Positions 47,025 to 59,637 are shown, counted from the first letter of the stretch. The stretch: DNA of 64,000 nt from Lunularia cruciata (GCA_948567375.1 OX419761.1:39780243-39844242), one strand, 5' to 3'. Notes: generated by a model not told the origin, from the sequence alone. Translations and numbers: made by a program.

Positions 47025-50000
47025 ATTAGCATTGGACTAGCTATAGTCCTACAAGTAGGTATACGAGTTCATAAGTATTTGTATGTGGAGAGAGATGAGA
47101 TTGCTAAGCAAGTCTCTATATCATATGGCACACTTGGGCTATTTTTATCTTGAGTTATTACCAATGTTAGTAGTTAGGGGTTACCAGAAGACCCTACCAA
47201 TAAACATTTCCATGCTGGAGGTGCAAGATTTGTGGAGACATGGCCACATTCATTTGGTTATTTTTGGATGCCCATGTTAGAGACATAGCCATGTTGGCCA
47301 AGGTCTAAAAGATCCTTATTCTAGTATATTTGGGGAGATGTTAAATATATTATGACATCTCCACGTTCATTAGTCTATTTCTCCAACCTACATTTTAGAA
47401 AATGTCCCTTTCATGGGTGATTCTCATACATGGGTAGTGGCAAGTACAAATCAAGTCCATTCTTGGATGGGACTTGCCATGTTGCTAGATGCAGCTAGAG
47501 TAGGATCATAGGCTCATCATCTTTGTCTTTGGTGGATGAACTTCTTACCTAGAGAGGTTCTATAGCGTGCTTATGATGGGATTCAATGACTAGACCACCT
47601 TATTGTCAATGATATTTTGGATGTTGGATGCAAATCTCAAACAGTGGTAGTAGCTAATAGGTTACCAATAGTAGTGGTGAACCTTGTTGGATAGCTCCAA
47701 ATAAGTCATGGACTTATTTGGAACTCACAATTACAATAGTTGGTGTAGCCCAATGTTGATGAGAGAGAGCGGGCAATGGCTTTTGTACCAATATTTCCAT
47801 TGTTGCAATAGTGTCAAAGGCATCCAAGTGTCAAGTATTAGTTCAAGCTATGGACCTAAACTTATTGACCTAGATTGTAAGCCTTGGCTTGGCAAAGAAG
47901 CATAAGATGCACTTGATAGGTATCACCATTCAAACACTTGTGAACTCTATGCCTATTAGGATAATTCAGGCACATGTTTGGGGTGATAAACCAAGTTGGC
48001 ATGGTATTCTTACAACATAGCCAATAGCTACTAGTGAAAGTGTTCTACTTGGGGTCTATCCAGGTGAGCATGATCTACTTGGATTACACCCTTGGGATGC
48101 GACTAGAGGACATATGGAGCTTGCAACCAAAGCAAAAGGGGTTTTTCACATTGAGGTTGTAGATAGGATCTTAACAAGATTGGATTTTGCTTGGTGTTAT
48201 ATTGATGATATTTTGGTATATAACACAACTATGGAGGAGCATGAGAGACATTTGTTGGAGGTGTTTGAGAGGTTCAGATCTCATGGACTCAAATTACATC
48301 TTAGGAAGTGTAGTTTCTTCCATGAGTAGGTTGAATATTTGAGTCACACTATTTACCCTAGAAGACTTGGTGTTCAATAAACCAATGTGGAGGCTATTGC
48401 ATATATTCCTTGGCGTACAGATGTGCGTAGAGTGCAATCATTCCTTGGATTGGCAAACTTCTATCATTGGTATGTTAGAGGATTTAGAGCCATTGCCAAA
48501 GGCCATGATGAAGTTCACACAAGAGTGGTGTTGGGGAGATGAGCTAGAGAGAGTTTTTATAGAGCTCAAGGAGAAGTTGAAATTTTCCCTTTTCTTAGGA
48601 GACCAATCAAACGACAACCATTCCAGGTTCATACTAGTTGGAGTACATTGGGGTTTGGACCAATGCTCATCTAAAAATTCAACAGGGGCTAAATATAGTT
48701 CATATGAGAGAGTGCTTGGTAGCAATATAGGCATTAGCACATTTCTAGTATTACCTATTTGGTAACCCCTTTGCTCTCGTCATTGATCATCAACTATTGA
48801 AGTGGTTGATGGAGTGTGATAAGCCTTTAGGGAAGCTTGTATGATAGGCTCTGATTTTACAAGATTATTTTATGGTTATTCATACACTTGGAGTGGTGAA
48901 TTGTGATGCAAATATGTTGAGTAGAAACCCATGTCCCAACAACTTGATTGGAACACATTGGCATGGAAAGACAAATGAGGGGATGGTGCCAAGTTGGCAT
49001 GCATCTACCTTTTTGTATATTTTTTCTTAGACCTTGGTGGTAGCTCTCTAAATACATACATGAGGAGTTTTTGAGGTCATAGATCTAAAGGATGGAGATA
49101 TTGGTAAAGGTCAGCAAGACATTTCTGATGATATCTTTTTGCACTAGTGTTATGGGTGGCACAATTGGTGCCAAGGAGAGAGACCATGAGCTAGGAAATT
49201 TAGATTGGAGGGAAAACACTTTCTTTGTATATGGGAGAGTGTGAGTAGTACCACTTCTATCTCAAAGATCATAGTTGGTACGTCATGCTCATGAGGAGCT
49301 AAGACATTTTGGACTAAAGTGTACATATAAATTACTCTAGAGTCATTGTTAGTAGTGCAGTATGTAGACCAATGTACATCAATTTGTTACCAGATGTGTG
49401 GTTTATGATTGAGTTAGAATATCATTTAATGCTCTTATGCCACTATTATACCCATTACCTATTATGGGATTAAGTTACCATTGGAGTTTGAACTTTGCTA
49501 GACCTTTACCATTAATTATGAGATATCATTGGTATATTTTGGTTATGGTGGAGCACTTCTCCAAGTGGATTGAGTTGGTGGTACTTCTTGACAAGTGTAG
49601 TGAAAGGATGGCTTACTCATTCCAAGATTTGGTTCTTAGTCATTTTGGTGCTCTCGTTGAGGTTTTGATTGATCAAGGTACATAGTTCTTGGGAGAGGTT
49701 TAGGTCTTGTACGACAATGCCTTGATTTATCATCATACTACCTCTTAAGATCACCTTGAGATAGATGGCTTAGTAGTGAGAGCGGTTCAAATGGTGAAGA
49801 AAGGATTGCGTAAGTATGGTTTGCATAAAAGTCACTTGGGAGATTAGGATCTCCAATTACCTTGGTTGGCTATGGGCTATTGGTTTAGCTAGCAAGCCTC
49901 CTTAGCATCCTTCTCTCCTTACTTTCTACTCTATGGACAAGATCTAGATTTACCTAAAGCCATTTATCATGATGCTATCATAGTTTTGGACTTGGATGAT

Positions 50001-50717
50001 CCAAACATATGGGTGAGTGCATGTTCTCAATGGGTAGAGATATTTCAAAAAGTGATGTGGATGGCCTTGGAGAACTTAGCAATTGCTCAGCACTAATGAA
50101 ACCTTACTCTGTGCTACTATTTGAGGAGGAGGTTATAGATCCTTGATTTGTTGATTTCATCCAAGTGACTATGTATATCTACATCAGATTGCACTAATGA
50201 CACTTGATGTTACTAAAGGCCGCACTATCTTGAGAGTGCATAAGGTTTTGCCTTCTAGAGTTCTTGTGTTGGAAAGATGTGATCGTGTTTTTTGTAAGGA
50301 TCATGTGTGCATAATTGTGTACCATGCCACCTCCCAAAAATTGATGCCACTATGGACCCAAGCTTGGCATTTGTACGTGCGGCTTGCAATGTATGTTATG
50401 GAGCTCTTCTTGTGGAGTTACTATTATGTTGGTGTGTGGTAATATTTTGAGAGAATGGAATATGGCATGTTTGATTCCTCTCCTCATGGTGGTTCTTCAA
50501 GGATAGTGGTTATGTCCTAGATGTATTTGACCTATAGCTAGTTCACACTTTATATTGTATAGATTGCAAACAAGCAACTAACAATGGGGCTCAATAGCAT
50601 CCAACCTCTTGATCTTAGCCCACCATAGGGCATATCACATACTTAGAGTAGATGGCTATCTGGAGTTAACCTAGAGGAACCTATTAGAGGAACCTAACCA
50701 CCAATTAGGGAGGTGAT

Positions 50718-52030
50718 TGTGGTACTTTAGAGTTCATGTATTACTAATATATGAGTTGTGCTTCTATAGTGTATGATGTTGACAATGATGTATGTTGGGT
50801 AATAATGTATATATGCCCAATAGTTGTCACAACAATTGTAACACTAAAGTTAGTTTGCTTGGACATTGAAGTGGTAGTGTTTGCAGTCATAGTTATTTTG
50901 GTAGAAACTCATGGACTACTTGTTGGCAACCAAATTTTGTGTTAGGAGTATTGATCACATGGTGGAACCCATTTCCACTTGCATTGTTTGCATTGTTGGA
51001 TGTGTCATTAGCAATATCATTAGGATTGGAAACCTAGGTCAAGCAGAGGGGTATAATTTCAAAGTGGAGCTTTAGAGAGCTCACGTCTCTAATTTTAAGC
51101 CTTTGAGTTCTTGGCTGTGGTGGACAAAGGCCAATGAGTGTCATCTGGAGTTTCTTAGCTAGAGTAGGTGTGGGCTGATTATAATCAATGCCTGATTGTT
51201 GGCAAATTGTTGAGTGAAGGATTCAGTACAAATTTGATTTGAATGTGATTCAAGTGGAAGAATAAACTGATCATTGTGGGAATTTAAGGTTCAAGTATGA
51301 CTTATGTGTGAGTTGTGCTTTTATTATCAATGATGTTGACAATAATGTATGTTTTGTAATGATGCATATATGCACAACAACATGTAAAGATGACTCCAAT
51401 AATGATGAGGTTGGGTTGCCAAGGAAGGGAAGTTCTACAAGAGGCGGATCACTTGCTTGTGGCTCACAATAATGTATGTTTTGTAGTGATTTATATGCAC
51501 ATGACCACTATCACAACATTTGTAATGTTGTGACTAGTTTGCTTGGATGTTGGAGTGGTAGTGTTGGCAGTCATAGTTATTTTGGTAGTTTTTCATGACT
51601 ACTTAATGGTGACCAAATTTCATGTTAGGGCTATTGATCACATGGTGGGATGTATTGTCACTTGCACCATTGGATATGCCATCAATGGTAGTGTTAAGGT
51701 TGGAGAACTAGGGTCAAGTAGAGTGGTATACTTTCAAGGTGCAACTCAAGAGAGCTCACTTCTTTAATGTTGAGCCTTTGAGTTCCTAGCTATGGTGGAT
51801 AGAGGCCAATGAGTGTCACCTAGAGTCTCTTAGCTAGAGTGGATATGGCTTGATTATAATCAGTGCCCAATTGTTGACAAATTGTTGAGTGAAGGATTGA
51901 GTACATATTTGATTTGAGTGTGATTTGAATGGAAGAATGAACTGATTATTGTGGCACTTAGTGCTTATGTGTGAGAGTGCTTCTATAGTGTATGATATTG
52001 ACTACAATTTCTATTGTGTATCAATATATA
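50718..52030 (+). repeat. Tandem LTR array of the second gypsy (two full units plus one partial)
   Basis: Units start at tgtgg: 50718-51274, 51275-51949 and 51950 to about 52030. The first follows a purine-rich gggaggtgat, as expected for a 3' LTR. The second carries an extra block of about 90 bp near 51380-51470. The third stops after about 80 bp where outer integrase sequence resumes. Confidence 0.75.
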
Positions 52031-52662
52031 TAACACCTTTTCTATGGCCTATCATCCTCAAATTGAAAGGTAAACTAAATGCACAAATTGCACCTTGGAA
52101 GATATGCTTTGTGCTTTTGTCAAACTTTATCACACCAACTCAAATACTTGTCTTGTAGTTGCCAAGTTTGCCTACAATAATTCTAAGTACGCAAGATGGA
52201 TTGCCTCCCCTACCCTAAGATGGATTAATTATGTGCAAGATGCACTTGTTCTAGATTCCTTCTTGCTCCACTACCATCTCTCTTTCTTCATACTTCCACC
52301 TTTTTGTCATGTTATCTCAATCCTTACACCAAGCCAAGTCTCATCTTCTTATTGCTCAAAAATTAGCAAAAGCAATATATTGAGAAGCATTCTTGCAATC
52401 TCACCTTTCAACTATGCAATAAGGTCATGTTTTCTTGCAATAACCTTCCTCTCATGCTTGATACCAAAGTTCATAAACTTGCTCCCAATTGGATAGTTCC
52501 ATTCAATATTATTCATATCATTTTTCTTATTGGTTACTACTTGCACTTCCTAATCATATGTGTATCCATCTTGTCTTTCATATTTTGAAGTTAAAACCTT
52601 TTTCCTAAACTATCTTCCATTCCCACTCAGGTCCAACTCCCTCCTTGTCCTATCCTTATCAA

Positions 52663-52795
52663 TGATCATGAAGAATACAAAGTTGATCGTATACTAGCAC
52701 ATTATGACATCCAGAGTGGTCACAAATGACACATTGAATATAAGATCTTTTGGAAAGGGTATACTCTTCATGATGTCACATAGGAGCCTCTTTTT
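52663..52795 (+). pseudogene. Chromodomain remnant of the outer gypsy integrase
   Basis: One frame reads EEYKVDRILAHYDIQSGHK, stop, HIEYKIFWKGYTLHDVT, stop, EPL. This fits the chromodomain pattern E-Y-x-V-E-x-I-L, Y-L-V-K-W-K-G-Y, T-W-E-P. Chromodomains mark chromoviruses and direct integration to particular chromatin. Confidence 0.75.
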
Positions 52796-52868
52796 TATCT
52801 CTAAAATGTATAAATGGCCATAAAATAATTTAGAAATACCATGGTGATGAGTACATCCCTAACTAGTA

Positions 52869-53316
52869 GTGGGAGAATATATAATAATATGGAGTTAGGA
52901 GAGGAGTTAGTATAGACTAATGAGTTAATAACATAAACCAAATAAAGTTAAAACTTCTAGGAATATTCTAGAAGCATATAGGAAACTTCTTGGTAAAATG
53001 TTCTAAAAACACCTAGGAAGCTTCTTGGTGAGAAGCTTCTAGATACCTTCCAACATTGGATAACTTATAAATCAAGTTAATGGTTTGCTTAGCTTATATA
53101 TCAAGTAGGTGGCTTCTAGAAGGAAGTTTCCTTGGAAACTTCTTGGCTAGCTTAGCTTGCACTCCAAGAAGGCAACTTGGAGAAGGAAACTCACTTAAAA
53201 GCTTCTCAAGAGCTTTTTATTAAATTCACTAAAAATACAAAGTCCAAGTTCATGCAAAGTATTCGGAGTTTCACTCACTTTAGAGTTCCAATATGATCTT
53301 CCACTCTGATTTTACA
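52869..53316 (+). repeat. Right LTR of the outer gypsy element
   Basis: Homologous to 34061-34546 and ends gattttaca. Confidence 0.75.
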
Positions 53317-54973
53317 TTCTACTATTTCTCTCCTTGGTCTTTTACAATATTCATAGAAAAATATTACAAAAGGTTTTAGAAAGCTTATTGAGGATCAAGA
53401 AGGTTGTCAAATAAATAAGATGAATTGGAACCTTCTTATAAACCTTGACTTTAATATGTTTGAGAACCTTCTTCAAGATTGTATAAATTGAAGGTAATTT
53501 TTAACCAAGAAAAATTTATATACATATCTCAAGTGTACTAAAAAACTTTATGCTATTTATGAGATTTAAATTCAAAACTATTCATATCTTTATTTGTCTA
53601 TTGTCTTCTATCTCCTTATTTTTTTCTCCTTGATTTTGATCTTCTTTGTCATCATATTCCATATTAGGATCCTCAAGATCAAATCCTTCTTGGAAGTCAA
53701 AATCTTCCATATCAAAATCCTCACTGTCAAATTCTTTTCTTTCTAATAGGGTAAAATTGGAAGTAAAAAATTCATCTCAAAAAGAATTGTCAAAAAGATT
53801 AAATCCCAAGAATTCCCAAGCCCTATCTTTTTAATTCAACCATTAGTTTGCTTCCTCTGTTTCTCTTTATGTTTGATAAGGAAAAGCAAGAAAGAAAAAC
53901 AAAACTCATAGTAATGACACAAAAAGAATTTATCAAAGGATAAAATGAAATAGAACAAACTATTGAGACTTCAGTGATACCTTACCCTAACATGACTCAA
54001 ATTTATGACACATAATTGGACCAAATCTTGTGCTAATTGACTTCACGAAGCAAAGAGAAAAGGGAAAAAAATACGTACACCATCCATCTTTGCTTTTTGC
54101 ACCTAAGAGGGTTTGTGATACATAGATTTTAATCCATCAGAACTAAAAAGATGAAATTGAGCTATATATCTCAGTTTAAATTGATCGAAATAAGTAATAC
54201 TGTAATTCTTCATTTGCCGTTTGTGATGATATGAAATCTCCGTAATATAATAAACTAGTGAAGTTGGACTCTTTTGTTTAAAAGGAGATTTTGCTAAATA
54301 TTGCACACCAAAAGAATCTTGTGAATCAAGAAGTAATAAAATGGTGGCATGTATCACTTCTATTTATCGGTATCATAAAAGTATCTTAGGTCTCCGCTGT
54401 GTCGAATATGTCAACTATAACCAAGGGGTTGTGACTAGTAATCGAGAACCGAAATCGATAAAAAGGGAAATGATTTACGAAACACCAAACGCCTTAAAAC
54501 AAAACATAATCTCCACACAACGTTTGTAATATAACTTTACGAAAAGCAAAGTAAAATAGCCAACATCAAGAAAATGTAGCAAGAAAACAGGGTATAGTAT
54601 TAGCAACTTTAAGAAAGAACAGAGTAGAATTGTTAGAATCGTGAATGTCGAACGAATGCTCCTTTCCGCTCTACTACAGAGTCTCCGAAACAGTGTAAAC
54701 TTTAGCGCTTAAGAAGGTGACGAAAGTGGTGGCCGGAGAGCATACGAACCGAGCGTGGTATTGTGGATAGGTAGGTGCCTCATGGATAGTCATTGCGTGG
54801 CACAAAGTGTTGCGACCGTCTCCTTCTCTCTCTGCTCGGAGCTCGTAGTCTACAGTTATTCTGGGATTCAAGCAGGGCACATTGGAATCAAATCAATGAG
54901 AGGGAAGTAACCCGGCGGAACAGGGCAATCTCTTGTTGAGCTCGTGTGAGCGACGAGGATTTGTGCATTCACC
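53317..54973. other. Intergenic; right end is the likely promoter and 5' UTR of the YchF gene
   Basis: 53317-54600 is AT-rich with no recognisable gene. From about 54650 the CpG content rises and the sequence leads into the YchF start codon, so promoter and 5' UTR probably lie here. A 68-aa minus-strand ORF (54674-54880) has no known domain and is not called. Confidence 0.45.
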
Positions 54974-56263
54974 ATGGCTTCCGTGGTGCAGCACACTTTC
55001 TGTCTCTCCTCACATTTCCTTCCAATCGCCTGTGCTAGATCTCACGGAGGGTTACTCTCGTCCAGTTTGGCTAGAGTGTTCACCGGCTCCAGAACAGGAA
55101 GCTTCGGATTGAGATCAATGTCCGGGGGCAGCGGTGCAGGGAGAGTGAGCATGACATTGAAGGGTGGAATTGTGGGCCTCCCGAATGTTGGCAAATCCAC
55201 TTTGTTTAATGCCTTGGTGGAGAATGGAAAGGCCCAGGCAGCGAATTTTCCCTTCTGTACGATTGAACCCAATGTTGGGATTGTTGCCGTACCGGACCCC
55301 CGTCTGGAAATTCTCTCAAAACTCGGGAAATCGCAGAAGATAGTCCCAGCTTCTGTTGAGTTCGTAGATATTGCTGGACTTGTCAAAGGTGCCAGTCAAG
55401 GTGAAGGTTTAGGGAACAAGTTTCTTTCGCATATTCGGGAAGTGGACTCGATTGTTCAGGTAGTGAGATGTTTTGAGGACGATGATGTTGTGCATGTGAG
55501 TGGGAAAGTGGACCCAGCATCAGATATTGAGGTGATTAATTTGGAGCTCGCGTTTGCGGATATGAGTCAGATTGAGAAGAGACTGGAGAGGCTTAAGAAG
55601 GGCAGGGTGAAAGATCCGCAGGTCAAGGCGCAGGAGGAATTGGAAGCTGCTGCGCTGAATAAAATCAACGAGGCACTTCTTAGTGGAGTTCCTGCACGAG
55701 CTGTGACATTGACAGAGGATGAGAAGAAGATGGTGGATCAGTTGTGTTTGCTGACAATGAAGCCTGTTATTTTTGCCGCGAATGTTGCTGAAAGTGACCT
55801 CGCAGATTCATCTGGAAATAACCACGTTCAGCAGGTCAGGGAAGTGGCTAGTAGTCTCAATGCTGATGTGGTAGTGGTCTCTGCACAGGTGGAGGCAGAA
55901 TTAACAGAGTTGGACCCGGAAGAGAGAGCAGATTACTTGCAATCTCTTGGAGTTACGCAAGGGGGCCTAACATCTCTCGTTCGGTCCACTTACAGCTTGT
56001 TAGGCCTTAGGACCTACTTCACTTGTGGTGAGAAGGAAACGAGGGCATGGACGATTTTGTCCGGGATGACAGCACCACAAGCTGCTGGTGTTATCCACTC
56101 CGATTTTGAACGAGGATTTATCCGAGCAGAAACTGTTGCCTATAACGATTTTGTAGCTGCTGGTTCATTATCAACAGCAAGAGAAAGAGGACTGCTGAGA
56201 CAAGAAGGTAAAGACTACATCGTACAAGAAGGAGATGTTCTGCTTTTCCGTTTCAACGTTTGA
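54974..56263 (+). CDS. ychF: Organelle-targeted YchF/OLA1-type P-loop ATPase
   Basis: A 429-aa member of the YchF (Obg-like ATPase) subfamily of TRAFAC GTPases, in one uninterrupted exon. Residues 1 to about 60 are rich in S, A, R and G with few acidic residues, as in a chloroplast or mitochondrial transit peptide. Motifs: G1 GLPNVGKST (68-76), [10 protein letters not shown] (91-100), G3 DIAGLVKGA (132-140) and NVAE (270-273) in place of the NKxD guanine-specificity motif; the change to N-x-x-E is typical of YchF proteins, which prefer ATP. A helical, charged stretch (about 185-235, [10 protein letters not shown]) fits the family coiled-coil insert. The TGS domain fills about 345-429 ([22 protein letters not shown]). 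The start lies in a good context (caccatggct). Family members bind ribosomes and affect stress responses. The lack of introns is notable for a plant gene of this length. Confidence 0.95.
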   Translation: MASVVQHTFCLSSHFLPIACARSHGGLLSSSLARVFTGSRTGSFGLRSMSGGSGAGRVSMTLKGGIVGLPNVGKSTLFNALVENGKAQAANFPFCTIEPNVGIVAVPDPRLEILSKLGKSQKIVPASVEFVDIAGLVKGASQGEGLGNKFLSHIREVDSIVQVVRCFEDDDVVHVSGKVDPASDIEVINLELAFADMSQIEKRLERLKKGRVKDPQVKAQEELEAAALNKINEALLSGVPARAVTLTEDEKKMVDQLCLLTMKPVIFAANVAESDLADSSGNNHVQQVREVASSLNADVVVVSAQVEAELTELDPEERADYLQSLGVTQGGLTSLVRSTYSLLGLRTYFTCGEKETRAWTILSGMTAPQAAGVIHSDFERGFIRAETVAYNDFVAAGSLSTARERGLLRQEGKDYIVQEGDVLLFRFNV

Positions 56264-58188
56264 GTTGAGAGACTTCGTTTTACAAATAGAAGAGTAGATA
56301 GTAATATCAACGTTTTAAATTACACATTATTCCAGAAGAGTTTATCATTCGATCACTTATTTTTTAGTAGGTATGTTGAAGAACTATTATCATCTTTCTC
56401 AGCAAGCCTCGTGCACATAGTAGAGGACCCACTCAAACCAAATTACTTGTACTGGGTTCAACTTGAAATTGAGTCGAAAAATGCAGGCCTTTTGCAGATA
56501 TCAACAAAACATTGCGATCTATGGTTTTCATTGGGTAGCTTTTTGCCGAATGAGTCTTGCTACGTTCTTACTCTGGTCATACAGTGTAAAGATGTAGTGT
56601 AAATCTCATGTGACCTTCGTGCTCTTGATTTTTCTATAGGAACTATCATAGTTATGACGTTCTGAAGGGTCCCTTGACCCTCGATATCCCTTTTCCTTAC
56701 AAAATGTCGCGTGCAAACTGAAAGACCAATTGAATTGTCGTTTCAGCAATCACAGAACTCTTCAGGGTGAATGCTCGTTTTTGTGCAACTTTTGTGTTTG
56801 TCAATGTTTGAAGACATATTCGGGAACTTGGTGGGATCCCCCGTACGATAATCAGTGTGCACACCAGATACTACCCAACCATGGAAAACTGGAAGGTTAA
56901 ACAGGGAAGTGAAGTTGTGTTGTGATGTGTTGAGCGAGGCGTGTCCTAACGTAGTTGGATACTCCGAATACAGTTTCAGATGTTCAATACGCTGTCCTTC
57001 TCTTCTGGATTAGTAGAAAGCTAAATAAAAGGTTCAGCGTATGACACAAGTCGAGGAGGAGTCAGCGGAGTTTCGTTGTGGGGAATCAGAGGCCACAGGC
57101 AAATGCACAACAAAGGAACCCGGCAAATCCAGCAAGCAACCGCGCTGCCAATCACAAGTTCTTCTACGTTTTGAACAAAGCTAGTATACATGCCAGAATG
57201 TGTCATCAAAGCACTTGCTGCAGGTCTGTTTCAGCGGATAAGTGAACGATGTGAGTAGGTCGCCTGCGACTTAGCCTCACTGTCTTCATAATCGGTTGGG
57301 CAAGCGATATAAACTGTCTCGAGGTATCTCTGTCCATCATGGATTCCTTAATTTACAGTGCCCATCGAAACCTGTCGAAAACGACTACGGAAGTTTGGGG
57401 ACAAGCAAAACAATACTCAAGGCGAAGTACTCTTAGAGGTTACACTAGTTCCAATAGCACTACGCCAATCACTTGCAATGAGTTCATCAGGAAAACTCGA
57501 TCATGTACATCCGTAAACACACAAGGGAGTTCATACCTACAGGAACTAACTGAGAAGGATTCCAAGAAGAGCGGATCTATCGTTTTGAAGTTCATCAGGA
57601 CAATCGAGTCATGTACGTCCAAACAGATGAGGAAATTCATACCTACAGTTTCTTACGTATAAGCATTCTAAGAACCGGTCTTTTCCTTTGATATCCAAAA
57701 TGGTTTAACTCTTTCGGATGCTCTATCTACAGACACTTGACGATTATGTACATGCAGTAAGCTCTTCAGGAGAAAATCCTCTACAGTGTCATGGACGCTC
57801 GTATGTCTGTCCATGTATTTGACCGAATGTGACCTGGATTGTCGAACAGTATCTGCAAACCTGTGACAGTACTCTGATATCTAGGATGAATGTTCAAACT
57901 TTGTATTGTCGTCGTATGATATAAAGTTAAGAGACTTCGATCAATGATGTTTTATCGTGAAATATCCGGAATCTCTGCTTCACATTCCTTAGTATTACCT
58001 CGTCTCTAATACAAAGTTCGTAGGCCCTTGTAACTTTCGCGAAGATGGAGATAATACTAAAGTTTATGTGGGTTTACAACCACCTTATCCTATTCCTCTA
58101 TTGGAGTGCAAACATGCCTAGCTCTCAAGCGTACAATCGCAGCATACCTGACTCATTTCCCTCCCGATACATTCAAAGAATCTCTCCT
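56264..58188. other. 3' flank of the YchF gene and unassigned sequence
   Basis: 56264 to about 56400 probably holds the 3' UTR. 57339-57662 is an open 107-codon frame with an internal repeat (NEFIRKTRSCTS and KFIRTIESCTS) from a diverged duplication of about 110 bp, but its antisense frame is also open and no family is recognised, so it is not called as a gene. Confidence 0.4.
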
Positions 58189-58329
58189 ACTTGAAAGTAC
58201 TTTAAAGATTTCTCATACCGATACTATTGGGGCTTAGCCCCCACTTTACCTCTCGTGTCTTTTCGGCTTGATGGGGTCTTCCCTTCCTTCTTGTTATCCT
58301 ACGCGGTTGCCTTTCTCGACTTGAAAGTA
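58189..58329 (+). repeat. Short dispersed element with 11-bp direct repeats
   Basis: The 119-bp insert 58200-58318 is flanked by acttgaaagta at 58189-58199 and 58319-58329. It contains ggggcttagcccc, then cggcttgatggggtcttccc, and cctacgcggttgcctttctc. It extends further 5' (gatttctcataccgatac) than the 97-bp copy; this extension is also seen at 62385-62440 (inverted). Confidence 0.85.
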
Positions 58330-59637
58330 GAAGCCGCTCAAAGTTTTTCTACGTCATAATTTGTGCGAGAGTTTAAAGATCATCCGCTGTCATTGATTTG
58401 CACGTCATTCCGTATCCTCTTATCGATTGAAGGAACATGCTCTATCTAACCAATTGCATTCTAGACAGCCCAGAGGCCGGATCTGTAGAGCAAAATCCTC
58501 ATCATAAGCATCCATATATTGTGCATAATCCTCATGGCAGGTACACTCTCTAAGATGCTAATTACAACGTGACCACGAGCTATATCAAAGTGTTATTAGA
58601 GCATAGATCAGCAAGCCAAGAATATGATGGATCTAAAGAAGGATGATACCACACTCTATTCACGCAGAATCACAACCACCTGTTGATATCCACTGAGGCA
58701 CAAGCAATTCAACCCTGTTTCTAGATTCCTGAGCGCACCATGTACCTTTCGTGGGGATTTTGTGAAAGATTGCATGTCTCCATAGTTTGCCTTAGTTTAG
58801 AGATGAGATGTTTTACTGTACAGAGGATTTGAATTCGAGGGGATAAACCAAAGCAAATCTGAAATCGAGACTTCTGAAGTCATTCTGAATACCAAAAGCT
58901 TTGACGAGAGACACCGGCCGTCGAAGATAACAACAGGGTTTAACACATTTTGAAAGTAGGAGGCTTTGGGAAATGAAGGAAGGGTACCCATTTTCTAGGA
59001 AATAATCGGGCAAGATGAGACTTCGAGATCTTGATTTGTTAGGGGGCTAGAAAAGAAGATGATGGAGATGAAAAGATTGCCTAAAAACTGACAGGATTAA
59101 GCTATGTTAAAATGGCTTGAGTTTGATGAACTCCTCGGAAATTGGCATTGCACTCACTCTCTTGTCGGATATGCCATCATTTCTTAGAACATCGGAGTGT
59201 GCTTTCCGGAGGTTCACGACAATAAAAGGGTGCAAATTTCCCAAAGTTTGACAAATATTCATATAACCAAAAATTTCTTGGTTGAGTATAGTTTTATTTG
59301 ATGTAAACCACCAAAATGCTTGATATAAATAATGTTGATCATAATATGAATCTTATTAAAGCCACGATCAACGATTCGGTCGGAATTGAAACCCCCCAAT
59401 ACATCTAAGTCTGTTGTGACGATTTGATTGCTATTATCATTTACATCTCCTCCTGTCATTCATGACCTAAACACCCTGACATCCTGTTTCAAATGATGAT
59501 ACCCTCAAGAAAGGAGAATAATGGTGAAGTGTGGTGCGGGAAAGATTTTAACACATCCGTGTTTATCACTACCGGACTCGTTCTCCAGCACGCATTTCGA
59601 TAAGAGTATGATCAGATTGATACTTTAGAGAATAGGG
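58330..59637. other. Intergenic, no gene recognised
   Basis: Short ORFs only, without recognisable domains. Confidence 0.4.

Larger units (their letters stand above)
38038..52030 (+). mobile_element. Second Ty3/gypsy element nested in the outer one
   Basis: It interrupts the outer integrase. Internal pieces in order: gag-like region (40560-41200), gag zinc knuckle (about 41360-41400, CWTCGGSHHKREC), protease (about 42190-42230, VVVDCGADLVE, a D-S-G-A-D relative), RT (48110-48330, YIDDILVYNTTMEEHERHLL, KLHLRKCSFFHE), RNase H (48330-49000) and integrase (49230-49700, RYHWYILVMVEHFSKWIELV, FGALVEVLIDQGT). LTR sequence is at 38038-38460 (lacking its first part) and at 50718-52030 as two full units plus a partial. 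The gag-RT part is split at 43152/47025 by a minus-strand LTR element. Many stops; inactive. Confidence 0.75.
34061..53316 (+). mobile_element. Outer Ty3/gypsy element (chromodomain type), split by nested elements
   Basis: The LTR pair 34061-34546 and 52869-53316 shares agaagcttct-type blocks and the end ttccact-tgat-tttta. The primer-binding site follows the left LTR. Internal order: gag (35303-35488, EGEALDWFVRGLKSHTKLEV), RT (about 36300-36700, FLDDILIYNK), RNase H (36700-37320), integrase (37640-38035, VFVDxLNKHIHLAPTLNITD). Then comes a break, and the integrase resumes at about 52030 (TFSMAYHPQIER, CTLEDMLCAFVKLYHTNSN) and ends in a chromodomain. The reading picks up after 14 kb, so 38038-52030 is a later insertion. 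All frames carry stops. No flanking duplication was confirmed. Confidence 0.8.

Noticed and set aside
54674-54880. 68-aa minus-strand ORF just upstream of the YchF gene
   Set aside because: It overlaps the probable promoter and 5' UTR; no domain. A divergent gene cannot be excluded but is unsupported.
55042-55386. 114-aa minus-strand ORF inside the YchF gene
   Set aside because: Antisense shadow of a conserved, motif-complete coding sequence.
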